Assembly (NCBI GenBank): GCA_021810045.1
Contig: JAJZJR010000003.1
Location: 62,001 to 126,000, forward strand
DNA from: Thermoplasmata archaeon
GTDB lineage: Archaea > Thermoplasmatota > Thermoplasmata > Thermoplasmatales > Thermoplasmataceae
Reading direction: 5' to 3'
DNA: 64,000 nucleotides
The notes beneath the pieces are model-generated. The model ran no database searches. It had not been told where the DNA came from and saw only the letters and a list, made by a program, of their open reading frames with translations. Shown piece after piece: positions 1 through 8,750 of this stretch; the stretch's first letter is position 1, and each line of letters starts with the position of its first letter. A program made the translations under genes and the position numbers.

Positions 1-441
1 ACCGAAAATAAAGATGAGGCCAACCAGTATGCTGATCATTATATTTCCCGTAAGTCCAAGTTTCTTTGTTCTGGTCTCGTAAAGTCCAAGGAAAATTTCG
101 GCAAGTACAACTACAGCGAGTGCGTAAAGTGAGATGAACAATCCGGAAATAACAATTGCCAATGCAAAAAACACTGCAAAAGCTATTTTTGCGGATCCAA
201 GGGTGATTTTTCCCGTCACGAGAGGCCTTTCTGGATGATTCTTTCTATCGGTTTCAACATCAACGAGATCATTGATGATATTTCCTCCGGATGTAACCAG
301 GAATACTGCTGCAGAAGCAGCAAGAACAGCATATAAATGTAAGGGTAGATTAAACCCGGCACCTATAAAACCTGAGATTACTGTGGCAACGATGCCCATA
401 ATGCCGTTCACAGGTCTTATAATCTTAAGCCAGGGATTCAT
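1..441 (-). CDS. UbiA-family prenyltransferase (likely digeranylgeranylglyceryl phosphate synthase), partial at window edge
   Basis: This membrane prenyltransferase probably adds the second geranylgeranyl chain to glycerol-1-phosphate ether lipid. Translation from the ATG at 441 begins MNPWLKIIRPVNG. It then contains the Asp-rich motif NDLVDVETD, followed by NHPERPLVTGK and the second-loop signature TKKLGLTGN. These are the Mg-prenyl-diphosphate signatures of UbiA proteins. The frame stays open to base 1, so the C-terminal part lies outside the window. Alternating hydrophobic stretches fit a multi-pass protein. The assignment to the archaeal lipid branch rather than a quinone branch is inferred from family knowledge and the archaeal context. 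Confidence 0.85.
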   Translation of the reverse strand, partial: MNPWLKIIRPVNGIMGIVATVISGFIGAGFNLPLHLYAVLAASAAVFLVTSGGNIINDLVDVETDRKNHPERPLVTGKITLGSAKIAFAVFFALAIVISGLFISLYALAVVVLAEIFLGLYETRTKKLGLTGNIMISILVGLIFIFG

Positions 442-495
442 TCCAAAGGGGAAAAATAAAAACAGTTATTATATTTGCGAAAACTGATCGACGAA

Positions 496-1557
496 TTACT
501 TAACCGCAATTTTCTGAAAAATTCTGTTAAACTCTTCGTGATTTATGTTGATCTTGAGGCCTGTGGGCGAGAAGTGTGTTCTGTGAACCTCTACATTAAG
601 TTCTTCCTTTATGGAATCTGACAGATTATCAAGCCTGGGGAGACTCTTTCCAGAAAATGATGCGTAATCTGATAATTCAAAGAAGAATGGCCTCACATCC
701 TCGTTAACAAGATTCCCAAGGAATTCCGTGGATTTCTTTTCAGGCCCGTCCGGCATATTGGAAACTGCACTTTTTACAGTTTCAGGTGATACGAGATTGC
801 CTGTCCAGAGGGGTCCTTCTTCAAACTTTTTGTAAAGTGGGCCTATTTCTATGCTCTTATCCATCATTCTTACTTTCAGGAGGTCCCCATCTGCACGGCC
901 TGCACCACTTGATACCTTTACAATGGTCCTGTAGTAATGCGATCTCCAGAATGATACAAGTGGAATCACATGTTTGTCCATTGCTGCAGCTCTGCGTATC
1001 ACATAGGAGAGAAGCAGTCTCACTCCAGTCTCATGCCTGAGCCTGTCATTGGAAACTGTTGCTCCATATCTTCTCGCGGTCTTCCCTGGTGCTGATCCAG
1101 TGAGTGCTGAAAGATCAGTTGATGTAAGCCCTATGTAGCCACCGTTTTTTACATGTGTGAGAGCAACATCAAGGAAAGGTACGATTGAACCATACGGATC
1201 AATGTCTATGAAATCAAACAGGGATCGCGAAACAACAGATTCGAATGGTTCATTGCGGACTTCAACGTCCACCTCATTTAATCCTCTGTTTTTCTCAATT
1301 ACTTCTATGGATTTCCGGTTTATCTCAGCTATTACTGAATGGGTGCCGGTCTCCCTTGTAACTCTGATGCCCCGTATCCCTGTTCCACCAAAGCCATCCA
1401 GGTAGTTGCGTGGTTTTAAAAGATTTACCAGTGCAATTGTGATATCTCTGTTCAGAACCTGTTCGGGATTATAAAAGCCGACTCTTTTTGTTCCCGGGCC
1501 TGAGGAAACTACCTCATCCGGGGTAAAAATCTGGGAAAGACCTTCCCGTATGATCAA
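496..1557 (-). CDS. trm1: tRNA (guanine(26)-N2)-dimethyltransferase Trm1
   Basis: This SAM-dependent enzyme makes N2,N2-dimethylguanosine at position 26 of tRNA. The 353-residue protein has the family layout: an N-terminal GPGTKRVGFYNPEQ segment, the SAM-binding DGFGGTGIRGIR motif, the catalytic DIDPYGS motif near residue 118, and the LTSTDLSAL strand typical of Trm1. Its length is normal for archaeal Trm1. The start is a TTG placed directly after the TAA of the upstream NTPase gene, with a GGAG-type ribosome site inside that gene's end, so the two are one operon. The identification is firm. Confidence 0.93.
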   Translation of the reverse strand: MIIREGLSQIFTPDEVVSSGPGTKRVGFYNPEQVLNRDITIALVNLLKPRNYLDGFGGTGIRGIRVTRETGTHSVIAEINRKSIEVIEKNRGLNEVDVEVRNEPFESVVSRSLFDFIDIDPYGSIVPFLDVALTHVKNGGYIGLTSTDLSALTGSAPGKTARRYGATVSNDRLRHETGVRLLLSYVIRRAAAMDKHVIPLVSFWRSHYYRTIVKVSSGAGRADGDLLKVRMMDKSIEIGPLYKKFEEGPLWTGNLVSPETVKSAVSNMPDGPEKKSTEFLGNLVNEDVRPFFFELSDYASFSGKSLPRLDNLSDSIKEELNVEVHRTHFSPTGLKININHEEFNRIFQKIAVK

Positions 1558-2100
1558 TTAAGCTCCTTCTTCCCCTCTGAGAACCATTAAAACCCTGAAC
1601 GGCAGGATACTCCTGTTAATTGGTGTAATATCGAATACTCTGATACCTTCAAGGCTCCTAATTTCCTGTAAGACCGGGTTCCTGGATTTTTTATGTAATG
1701 TTACAATAAGGGGTTTCTCTGATTTCAGGGTGGTTTCTATTTCTCCCTGGATATTTCTGGTTGTGTTTTCCAGTTTTCCCACTTCATCAATGACAATTAC
1801 ATCAGCAGTTTCCCTGGCTTTCTGCAAGCTTGGAATGAGTATCTCTTCAAGAAGTCTTGTGTCAACACCCAGCTTGTCTATTTTTACTCTGGACACAATA
1901 CCTGCCTGGGCAAAGGTGATTCTTTTCTTTGTGCTGATATCGAAGAGTGAGTATCCCGTAAGCTTACCATGCTCAGTGAGTTCCGAAACAAGAACTCCCT
2001 GTACTATAGTTCCGTCTTTCTCAAGCATTTCAATGATTTTTTTCAGGGCCTCAGCCTTGATAGAACCTACCGGACCTGTTATTCCTATTTTAACTGCCAT
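1558..2100 (-). CDS. THEP1/DUF265-like nucleoside-triphosphatase with altered Walker A
   Basis: The 180-residue protein resembles the THEP1 (DUF265) NTPases. The Walker B region VIVIDEVGKLE (about residues 99-109) is the family signature, and the C-terminal half has the usual IVTLHKKS segment. The N-terminal loop reads GPVGSIKAEAL, where the family normally has GxxGxGK[ST]. The glycine before the lysine is Ile and the Ser/Thr after it is Ala, so nucleotide binding or hydrolysis may be lost or altered. It sits immediately upstream of trm1 and just downstream of mptD on the same strand. Its role is unknown. Confidence 0.75.
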   Translation of the reverse strand: MAVKIGITGPVGSIKAEALKKIIEMLEKDGTIVQGVLVSELTEHGKLTGYSLFDISTKKRITFAQAGIVSRVKIDKLGVDTRLLEEILIPSLQKARETADVIVIDEVGKLENTTRNIQGEIETTLKSEKPLIVTLHKKSRNPVLQEIRSLEGIRVFDITPINRSILPFRVLMVLRGEEGA

Positions 2101-2109
2101 TTTAATTTC

Positions 2110-2484
2110 TTACTCCTCTATATACATAAGCGGATAGTCCATTTCGGGAACATACCGCAATTTTGCTGTGACTTCTTCTTCTTTGTATTTGATCTTTATT
2201 GTGACATTCAGCATATCGCCTGTCAATGTGATATATTTGTAAACACCCTGTTTTTTTGATATCTGATCCTTGTCTATCTTCACAATTGCGTCTTCAACAA
2301 AAGGCTGAACCTTGGCACTCTGGCTCATCGCCTTCTCAAGTGATTCAGCATTACTTAAATTCAGGGGGGCACCAACATACTGGTGGTAAACTGTACCAAG
2401 TTTTATACCTGCCTCAAAGATAGCTCGTTCGCGGTCTGTACAATTAAAGTATTTACTGGCTGGGTCATGCATCGGCTTTCCCAT
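2110..2484 (-). CDS. mptD: Archaeal dihydroneopterin aldolase MptD (DUF381)
   Basis: This enzyme is predicted to cleave 7,8-dihydroneopterin to 6-hydroxymethyl-dihydropterin in archaeal tetrahydropterin synthesis. The 124-residue length fits the family, as do the conserved TDRERAIFEAGIKLG segment, the HQYVGAP motif and the C-terminal YVPEMDYPLMYI. A TATA-like AATATTTATG lies about 27 bases upstream of the ATG, which suggests a leaderless transcript that probably continues into the NTPase and trm1. The function comes from family resemblance only. Confidence 0.82.
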   Translation of the reverse strand: MGKPMHDPASKYFNCTDRERAIFEAGIKLGTVYHQYVGAPLNLSNAESLEKAMSQSAKVQPFVEDAIVKIDKDQISKKQGVYKYITLTGDMLNVTIKIKYKEEEVTAKLRYVPEMDYPLMYIEE

Positions 2485-2547
2485 ATTGCACCGATAAACA
2501 TAAATATTTTCAAACCAGAAGTTCAGAAATTATGGAAATAGGTTCCT

Positions 2548-3321
2548 CTAAATTCCCATTTTAATGCTCTTGTAAAGTTGCCTTGCTATGGTAAAGAGTA
2601 TCGCGGTAATGACAATCACGATGCCAATCTCTTCCAATGTCCATATGGTGGGGGTAGAAATCAGTGCAGTTCTGACTATATCTGTCACATATGTGAGAGG
2701 ATTTCCAAGTGACATGTATCTTACGACACTTTCTGAAGAGGAATTGATGGGATAAAAAGCTGAACTTGCAAAATCAAGCACGAAAAACAGTACAATTGTA
2801 ATTGTGTTGTAAGCCTGCATTGTCTTCGCCAGTGATGATATGATGAGGAACAGAGATGAAAACAGTATAGTTCCAAGAACCAATGAGATGATTGTCAGTG
2901 AAACCGATACCAGGTTAAGAATAAAACCTCCTGATGCCAGTTCTGAAAGAATGAACATGATAAAGCTCCCACCCAGCGTGAATATAATTGCAACGAATAC
3001 TATTCCAAGCAGGTAGTCCGTTCTTTTAAATGGACCAACAAGGAGCTGTTCAAACATACCCCATCTACGGTCACTCCACAACATGCTTCCTCCTATGTTA
3101 CCTGCAGTCAGAGTCTGCATTGCAACAATACCTGGTCCAAGGAAGTGAGTGTAGCTTATACTGTGGTTGTTTACAGGAACACCAGGGATCAGCGACTGGA
3201 ACATTGTACCAAGGACAAGGAGGTACAAAGCAGGAAGACCAAGCATGAACATCATAGTTCCTGCATCCATGTTTACCATGATATTCCTGTATGTCAGTCT
3301 GATTGATGCTGGAATTTTCAT
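2548..3321 (-). CDS. ABC-2 type transporter permease
   Basis: This is the membrane half of an ABC exporter in the DrrB/ABC-2 class. The 257-residue protein has about six hydrophobic segments: near residues 22-45, 55-75, 100-125, 135-162, 170-192 and 232-250. It also carries the ABC-2 loop LGNPLTYVTDIVR near residue 205. Its ATG overlaps the stop of the ATPase gene as ATGA, so the two are translationally coupled and should form one complex. The substrate cannot be read from the sequence; relatives export drugs, lipids or polysaccharide. Confidence 0.88.
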   Translation of the reverse strand: MKIPASIRLTYRNIMVNMDAGTMMFMLGLPALYLLVLGTMFQSLIPGVPVNNHSISYTHFLGPGIVAMQTLTAGNIGGSMLWSDRRWGMFEQLLVGPFKRTDYLLGIVFVAIIFTLGGSFIMFILSELASGGFILNLVSVSLTIISLVLGTILFSSLFLIISSLAKTMQAYNTITIVLFFVLDFASSAFYPINSSSESVVRYMSLGNPLTYVTDIVRTALISTPTIWTLEEIGIVIVITAILFTIARQLYKSIKMGI

Positions 3322-4274
3322 TGGTTATTCACCACCTCTATGAAAACATCATCAAGGGTGGCATCCCTCAGGTTGATGCTGTCAATATTCTTTACATATT
3401 TTCTCGTGAGTCTGAGAATGTCCTCCAGCACTTTTGTGATATTCCTGCCGATTATTTTCACGGTTTTACCTTCAATGACAGTATCCTGGGCAAGCTGTGC
3501 GTCGATGAGTGCATTTTTCAGTTCACTGACCTGAGCTTCTCCTGGCTGTTCAGGAGCAGTTATTTCCAGCGTCCTCAGGCCGCCGTATTTTGATTTAAGT
3601 TCCGATGATGTTCCCTCGACCTTGATTCTTCCATTTGCCATGATTGCAATCCTGTCACAGATATAGTCGGCCTCTTCGAGGAAATGCGTTGTGAAGAGGA
3701 CTGTCATTCCGCCTGCTGCCCTTTTCCCGATGTTGTCCAAAATTCTTCTCCTCATTATAGGGTCCATGCCTACTGTTGGTTCATCAAGGAAAAGAATGTC
3801 CATGTCATGCATGAGTTCTCTCGCAACCTGCAGTTTTTTCTTCTGGCCTCCAGACAGCTCAAAAGCCCTGGTTTTCCTCACTTCAGTCAATTCAAAGAGT
3901 TCCAGAAGTTCCTCAGTCCTGGCTTTTGCCTCTTCTCGAGGCAACTCCCAAAGGGTGGCATAAACCTTCATGTTGTTTTCAACAGTTGTGAAATCAAATG
4001 ACTCCGCCTGTTGAACCACACCTATTCTTTTCTTTATCTGTAAGGCATGCTTCGAAGGACTGAAACCCAATACATCCACTTTTCCAGATGTAGGTTCGAT
4101 AAGTGTTGTAAGAATCTTTATTGTTGTACTTTTGCCGGCTCCATTTTTTCCAAGCAGACCGTATATCTCCCCTTCCTTTACGGTGAATGAGATATCGTCT
4201 ACGGCGTTCTTTTTCCCGTCGTATGATTTTACAAGATTCTGGACTTCTATAGCCTTTCGGGAACCGGAATTCAT
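3318..4274 (-). CDS. ABC transporter ATP-binding protein (DrrA/CcmA class)
   Basis: This ATPase energises the adjacent ABC-2 permease. It has Walker A GKNGAGKST, the signature LSGGQKKKLQVAREL, Walker B ILFLDEPTVGMD and the switch motif FTTHFLEEAD. A C-terminal extension of about 100 residues is typical of DrrA-like subunits. I place the start at the ATG at 4274 (MNSGSRKAIEVQ). An upstream in-frame ATG at 4355 would add an atypical hydrophobic leader, and a TTTATAT box lies about 26 bases before 4274, as expected for a leaderless mRNA. The gene order ATPase then permease matches the family. Confidence 0.92.
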   Translation of the reverse strand: MNSGSRKAIEVQNLVKSYDGKKNAVDDISFTVKEGEIYGLLGKNGAGKSTTIKILTTLIEPTSGKVDVLGFSPSKHALQIKKRIGVVQQAESFDFTTVENNMKVYATLWELPREEAKARTEELLELFELTEVRKTRAFELSGGQKKKLQVARELMHDMDILFLDEPTVGMDPIMRRRILDNIGKRAAGGMTVLFTTHFLEEADYICDRIAIMANGRIKVEGTSSELKSKYGGLRTLEITAPEQPGEAQVSELKNALIDAQLAQDTVIEGKTVKIIGRNITKVLEDILRLTRKYVKNIDSINLRDATLDDVFIEVVNNQ

Positions 4275-4475
4275 TAACCCTGATTTGTTGCAGATATAAA
4301 ACAGGTTCATTAGTTCGCACGTTGTATGAATGAAAAGCAGCTTCATAAAAACCATAAAAGGCAGGATAAATCAAGTGAATCGCTCCAATTCAATATCCAA
4401 TGGAAATTTTGATTTACTTTTGACAGCAACAGCGATATACTGAAATACATCCGGATAATTAGGCTCAATTATACT

Positions 4476-4718
4476 ATGGCAGCACTAGATGGAACAAAAG
4501 TTGACACTTCCCTTTGGAAGAGGCATTTCTGGAGAAGATTCATGGGATTTGGACTCCTTGTTATCGGGGTGGCTTTTTATGTCATCTGGTCAGTTCTATA
4601 CAGTACGTGGACGGATATAGGTCTGTACTCTTTCACAATTGTTCTTGTCGTCTTTGGTCTTCTGGAGCTATGGCTTGTTCAGGAAATGATAAAGAAAGAG
4701 GACGCGGCCTCAAACTGA
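4476..4718 (+). CDS. Small two-helix membrane protein, unknown function
   Basis: The 80-residue protein has two hydrophobic helices, around residues 24-43 and 50-70, and a basic stretch (WKRHFWRR) before the first. Its C-terminus is charged (MIKKEDAASN). I do not recognise a family. It reads divergently from the ABC exporter and ends tail-to-tail with the VirB4-like gene, overlapping it by nine bases. Coding is supported by the ATG start, sensible hydropathy and the lack of a competing gene on the opposite strand. Confidence 0.65.
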   Translation: MAALDGTKVDTSLWKRHFWRRFMGFGLLVIGVAFYVIWSVLYSTWTDIGLYSFTIVLVVFGLLELWLVQEMIKKEDAASN

Positions 4719-6830
4719 TTCTTTCAGTATTTTATCTTCGAAATTGCTCGTTATAACTCTGAGGGTATGGCAGTAAGTGCCATCTGAGACCACACATTCA
4801 GAATACTTGTGATGGCTGCCTCCTAGAAGGTTTTCCGGCCCAGGTATATCAAATCTGTCAATTTTTAGAACTTTCCTGTGCGAATCGCTTATGTTTCTCG
4901 TCCGGAAGATGAAGATTCTGTTGCTGTTATATGCTATATTTGAAGAGGTCCTACTCAGAAAATCGTCAGTATTCTGAGATATATTCATTATTGAGGTTTT
5001 GTAATGTCTCGAATGCCTTATCATTGTCCCGAGCAACTTGGCATTTGAAAGGTTCCTTAGGATTATGTGGCATTCATCTATGGCCAGAAGCAAGCTCTCA
5101 GATTGGTTTTCTATCATACTCCTGTTCAAAGCTGCAAGCATTTCGCCAAGAATCTCATCGTTTTCAAGTTCTTCTATTTCAGGCTTGATTATTCTTATGT
5201 CAGGATAAACAGATGTTTGCCATTCATCGTCAGTTTTCTTTATCCCCGAGAGCACGGATTCTACATATGAACCCACAGAATACTCTTTGCAATTTGATCC
5301 GAAAAGTTTGCAGCTGTATTCATTCAGGGGATCGAAAATGATCACTTTCCGGCAAATTCCTGATTGTAAGGATCTCATAAGAAATATTTTGGTGAAATAG
5401 GATTTACCTGATCCAGTTTCTCCGATGATAAGGGAATTGTAGGAATTCTGGGTAAATGGGTTGTATCTCACAACTTTTTCACTTAAGTCATCAATTCCAA
5501 GGACTATCCCCTCATCACTGCCACTTTCATCCCTGTAAATTGGTAGGATCCCAGCTATACTTTGTGTATCCATCAGGTATTTTTGTCTGTCCGGATAAAG
5601 GTAGAAATTTTTCAGTTTATGTAGAATTGCCCGTGAATTCTGTTCGGTATAAAACCCCAATAACTCAAGGGAAGTTCTTATTCTCTGTACCCTTGAATTA
5701 AGAATTGCAGGATGATCTGCATAGATCCTTATGGCCATTGTTATGTCAAATACTTTATTGCCTTGTTTTTCACAACTCAATTTCATACTCTCAAGGTCAG
5801 AAATCTGCCGTTGCAGATACTCAGTCTCTCTGGACATTCCCCTGGAAAACCTATACTCTGTTTTCCTCTCTGACAAAAGGCGGTTTACGTATTGCAGTGA
5901 GTTTCCGGAACTGGCTTTTCTAATAGAAAGGATAATGTCAAATGGTAAATTCATGCTTTCCAGCAGTGTCTGGTAAAAGGGGCCGGAAGAAGAAGACGAA
6001 TTCTTCACTACAAGGTTCGTTGTATACTTGTCTGTTTTTGCGTAATTTGCATACTGCCTCGCCTTGATCTTTTCTTTGATTTGATCCCCATCCATCTTAT
6101 TCTGGTTTTTTGGATTGACTTGGCCTGAAAGGCGATTGAGAATGTCCATGAGAACTTCCCTGGTTCCAATTTCTACTAACTGAAATCCGGATTTATTGAA
6201 ATATTGTGCCAGTTCAGATGACTCATTCAAAAGTTTATTGGCAGAGGAGGCAAAGTTGCTCTGATCAAGACTTGTAGTTATGCGGAAATATGAATGGTGG
6301 TTTTCCCCGAATCGCCTGGAGAACCCACCTATATCAGCAGGATGCAGGGAAAAGAAATCTGCATTGGACTTTAAACGGTTGAGTGCATCAGAAAGTCCAG
6401 TAAGTACATCTTCCTGACTTTCACGACGCATAGAGAGGATGTATAGGCCAGGAATATGGAAAATTATGGACAGAAATCTGCCGCTGTTTACAAACAAATG
6501 TCCGTTGTATTCAAGAAAGGAAGCCTCTATGGCCAAAGATTTCTCTCCTTTGGGAATAATCATTCCTGCAAGGGCCTTCCGGTTGTCCTTATTTCTCCAT
6601 ATGGTGAAAAAGATCAGAATAGAGACGGATGCCCACAAAACTGATACAATGAGACCTACCCGGGACAGTAGTAATGAAATGCACATCGATATAATCAGCA
6701 GAAGCAAATCCATTATGGGGAAACCTGAGATCGTGGCTTTGTACTGGTATACATTGGTTGGTAAATGGTGCTTTATCAATTCACTCCCTCTTTCCGGTAC
6801 TTCAACTCTTCGTCCAGAAGGGTTTTCCAT
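4710..6830 (-). CDS. VirB4/CedB-like DNA-transfer ATPase
   Basis: The 706-residue P-loop ATPase belongs to the VirB4/HerA group that powers conjugation pili and archaeal DNA import. Two hydrophobic helices lie at about residues 38-78, followed by a long N-terminal domain. The motor has Walker A GETGSGKS (470-477) and Walker B LLLAIDECHII with Asp585-Glu586. The later QNTDDFLS segment fits the family motor. It ends an operon with a VirB6-like protein and a small pilin-like protein. Two starts are possible: the ATG at 6830, which overlaps the upstream gene by 55 bases, or a TTG at 6779 that overlaps its stop as TTGA. The N-terminal membrane helices recall membrane-bound CedB. The assignment to the Ced/Ted system is inference. 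Confidence 0.82.
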   Translation of the reverse strand: MENPSGRRVEVPERGSELIKHHLPTNVYQYKATISGFPIMDLLLLIISMCISLLLSRVGLIVSVLWASVSILIFFTIWRNKDNRKALAGMIIPKGEKSLAIEASFLEYNGHLFVNSGRFLSIIFHIPGLYILSMRRESQEDVLTGLSDALNRLKSNADFFSLHPADIGGFSRRFGENHHSYFRITTSLDQSNFASSANKLLNESSELAQYFNKSGFQLVEIGTREVLMDILNRLSGQVNPKNQNKMDGDQIKEKIKARQYANYAKTDKYTTNLVVKNSSSSSGPFYQTLLESMNLPFDIILSIRKASSGNSLQYVNRLLSERKTEYRFSRGMSRETEYLQRQISDLESMKLSCEKQGNKVFDITMAIRIYADHPAILNSRVQRIRTSLELLGFYTEQNSRAILHKLKNFYLYPDRQKYLMDTQSIAGILPIYRDESGSDEGIVLGIDDLSEKVVRYNPFTQNSYNSLIIGETGSGKSYFTKIFLMRSLQSGICRKVIIFDPLNEYSCKLFGSNCKEYSVGSYVESVLSGIKKTDDEWQTSVYPDIRIIKPEIEELENDEILGEMLAALNRSMIENQSESLLLAIDECHIILRNLSNAKLLGTMIRHSRHYKTSIMNISQNTDDFLSRTSSNIAYNSNRIFIFRTRNISDSHRKVLKIDRFDIPGPENLLGGSHHKYSECVVSDGTYCHTLRVITSNFEDKILKESV

Positions 6831-7825
6831 GGCATTTCTTCCTTTGCAGCACCATTTTTCGACATTTGTTCTAACGAATTTTTCTCTTTCAATGGCAGTG
6901 TAAGCCCATTTTTCATTGTGTTTTGCAGGCTTTCTCCCATGAACGGTTTAGAGGCTAAACTGGTCATATCAATAGCTTTTCCTGCAACTCCTGAGAACGA
7001 TAAGCCTCCAAGAAAACCAAGTACTGGTGCACTTAGGAAACTGTTTCCCGTTGTGAACAAAAGACCGGGGATTATGGATGGAAGGAAGAGAAATGCAAGC
7101 TGCAGGGGAACATCAGGTCCAAATATGTGGGCAAGATAAAGGGATAATAATACCAGAAAAGGATAGAAGGACATCTCAATAATTATTTCCCACATCATAC
7201 CAGCCAGTCTTTTGCCTCTTCCCGTTGAGCCAAGTATGGTTGCAAATGGGAGGATAACTATGGAAAAGAGCATAAGTGCCTGCCTGAGCATTAGAAATGC
7301 GAAAAGACTGGTAACTGAGACAAAATATCCTGTCATGGCGAAAAATTCTACAATAATACCCAAAGTTCCGTTTTTTATGTTTGAAGAATGTGAAAACAAT
7401 GGATAAGATGAAAAATTGAGAAAATTATACCAGCTGAAACCTGTTGAACTGAATAGTGTTGAATATGCACTTCCAAATAAAGTCATCAACCATTCCACTA
7501 CAAAAATAGAAATTCCGCCCAGGAGAACAGCAACTATCCATTTCAGGAGAAAAGAATAACTGGATCCAGGTCTGGAAACAGCGTTCAGGATCAATGTTCC
7601 TATGGATGCAATCATAAGTACTATTACGCTGAATTGAAAGAATAAGCCATCAAAAACAGTCTGTGTCAGGTACTCATACCTGTTGTTGCTGATAAACGGC
7701 AGGAGAAATGTGTAATGTGGGTTTAACCCATAATATATGGTAGTGTACCAAAGCACCCCTATTAGGGATTTATAGATCTGATCTAAAAACTGAAAAACAC
7801 TCAGTATAATGGATGTGGCCAGCAT
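6776..7825 (-). CDS. VirB6/CedA-like polytopic membrane protein
   Basis: The 349-residue integral membrane protein has roughly seven to eight hydrophobic segments in its first 275 residues and a hydrophilic tail of about 70 residues. This architecture matches VirB6/TrbL and archaeal CedA channel components. A long stretch rich in Gly, Ser and Phe lies between about 110 and 160. It is followed by a helix pair around the RQALMLFSIVILPFA segment, as in TrbL-type proteins. The gene lies 12 bases after the pilin-like gene and overlaps the VirB4-like gene. No enzymatic motif is visible. The function rests on topology and operon partners and needs profile or structural confirmation. Confidence 0.68.
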   Translation of the reverse strand: MLATSIILSVFQFLDQIYKSLIGVLWYTTIYYGLNPHYTFLLPFISNNRYEYLTQTVFDGLFFQFSVIVLMIASIGTLILNAVSRPGSSYSFLLKWIVAVLLGGISIFVVEWLMTLFGSAYSTLFSSTGFSWYNFLNFSSYPLFSHSSNIKNGTLGIIVEFFAMTGYFVSVTSLFAFLMLRQALMLFSIVILPFATILGSTGRGKRLAGMMWEIIIEMSFYPFLVLLSLYLAHIFGPDVPLQLAFLFLPSIIPGLLFTTGNSFLSAPVLGFLGGLSFSGVAGKAIDMTSLASKPFMGESLQNTMKNGLTLPLKEKNSLEQMSKNGAAKEEMPWKTLLDEELKYRKEGVN

Positions 7826-7837
7826 GGCGATTCAGTT

Positions 7838-8125
7838 TTACCCAGTTATCAGGTAGTTTACTATTGTGTACAACAGGCCGCTTACAGCTACCACATAAAT
7901 GAAGGTACCAATCAGGGCATTTTTCAATCTTATCCGTGCTTCATATCGCCTGTTCTCATCGGCACCGAAAAAACCCAATGCGATAGGAATCCATAGCACT
8001 GCAATAATTATGGCAGATACAGATGCTACTACTGCATAAATTCGGTTCAATACACCCTGTATCTGACCCGAAACGGGCAATTGTGTATTTTGTATAATTA
8101 AGTAAATAAGTGTATTAAGTTCCAT
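7838..8125 (-). CDS. VirB2/CedA1-like two-helix pilin candidate
   Basis: The 95-residue protein is the first gene of the DNA-transfer operon. It has two hydrophobic helices, about residues 28-52 and 70-92, separated by a short, highly charged loop (GADENRRYEARIRLKNA). Two helices around a basic loop is the plan of conjugative pilins (VirB2/TraA) and of archaeal CedA1/TedC, whose filaments are known to be homologous to conjugation pili. The N-terminus lacks a class III prepilin signature. A TATA box at 8149-8156 places the transcription start at or next to the ATG. Other small two-TM proteins could look alike, so the call depends on its VirB6- and VirB4-like neighbours. Confidence 0.68.
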   Translation of the reverse strand: MELNTLIYLIIQNTQLPVSGQIQGVLNRIYAVVASVSAIIIAVLWIPIALGFFGADENRRYEARIRLKNALIGTFIYVVAVSGLLYTIVNYLITG

Positions 8126-8148
8126 TCATTAAAAGAATGTAATTGTGG

Positions 8149-8156
8149 TATAAATT
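8149..8156 (-). promoter_or_regulatory. TATA box of the VirB2/VirB6/VirB4-like operon
   Basis: Read on the minus strand the element is AATTTATA, centred about 26 bases upstream of the ATG at 8125. That spacing is typical of archaeal promoters with leaderless transcripts. It also overlaps the stop codon of the thioesterase gene, so the DNA-transfer operon has its own promoter inside the end of the upstream gene. Confidence 0.55.
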
Positions 8157-8649
8157 AGATGCTCTTCGGCTTTCTTGCCTTAATTTCACTGAGATTCTTC
8201 ATTCTGGTTTCCCGTCGGGCTTCGCCCTGCTTGAACCTTTCCCTGTCGTCATCGGTTTCAAGGATTAGTCCAGGGACCTCTGTCGGTCTTCCATCCTGGG
8301 TAATTGCTACATAAGTCAGCATGCATGTTGTGGTGAAGCTTTTCTCACCTGTAAGACCCTCTTCTGAATAAACATCTACCTGAATTTCCATGGTGGATTT
8401 GTGAATATAGTTGATTCTCCCTGTAAGATGCACTATGTCACCAAGGTTTATTGGTGAAAGGAAAAACAGACTGTCAATGCTACCTGTCACATTTCTTCTC
8501 CTGGAGTGCTTGGTTGCAACAATTGCGGCTACATTGTCTATCCATTCTACAAGTCTGCCTCCATAAAGATCATTGAATATGTTTGTGTCCGGCGGAAGAA
8601 CAAGTCTCTGAAGTTCTGTGAATGATTCTTTCCAAGATTTTTCGTTCAT
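8155..8649 (-). CDS. Hotdog-fold acyl-CoA thioesterase (YciA/ACOT7 class)
   Basis: This enzyme is predicted to hydrolyse acyl-CoA thioesters in the cytosol. The family core is clear: LPPDTNIFNDLYGGRLVEWID (split around residues 15-35), then the DSLFFLSPINLGDIV substrate-tunnel strand and the CMLTYVAI strand. A basic C-terminal tail follows. I set the start at the ATG at 8649 (MNEKSW). The longer frame from 8733 adds 28 residues with no family counterpart, and an AAATATG box lies about 26 bases before 8649. The length of 164 residues is normal for the family. Confidence 0.85.
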   Translation of the reverse strand: MNEKSWKESFTELQRLVLPPDTNIFNDLYGGRLVEWIDNVAAIVATKHSRRRNVTGSIDSLFFLSPINLGDIVHLTGRINYIHKSTMEIQVDVYSEEGLTGEKSFTTTCMLTYVAITQDGRPTEVPGLILETDDDRERFKQGEARRETRMKNLSEIKARKPKSI

Positions 8650-8750
8650 TGAAGTTCCATTGCTCAACGCATATTTACCTTTTCTAACAAAATTATTCCA
8701 GCACACCAGAAATTTGCCAATTCTCTTAAACACTCAATGCTTTATGGTCT

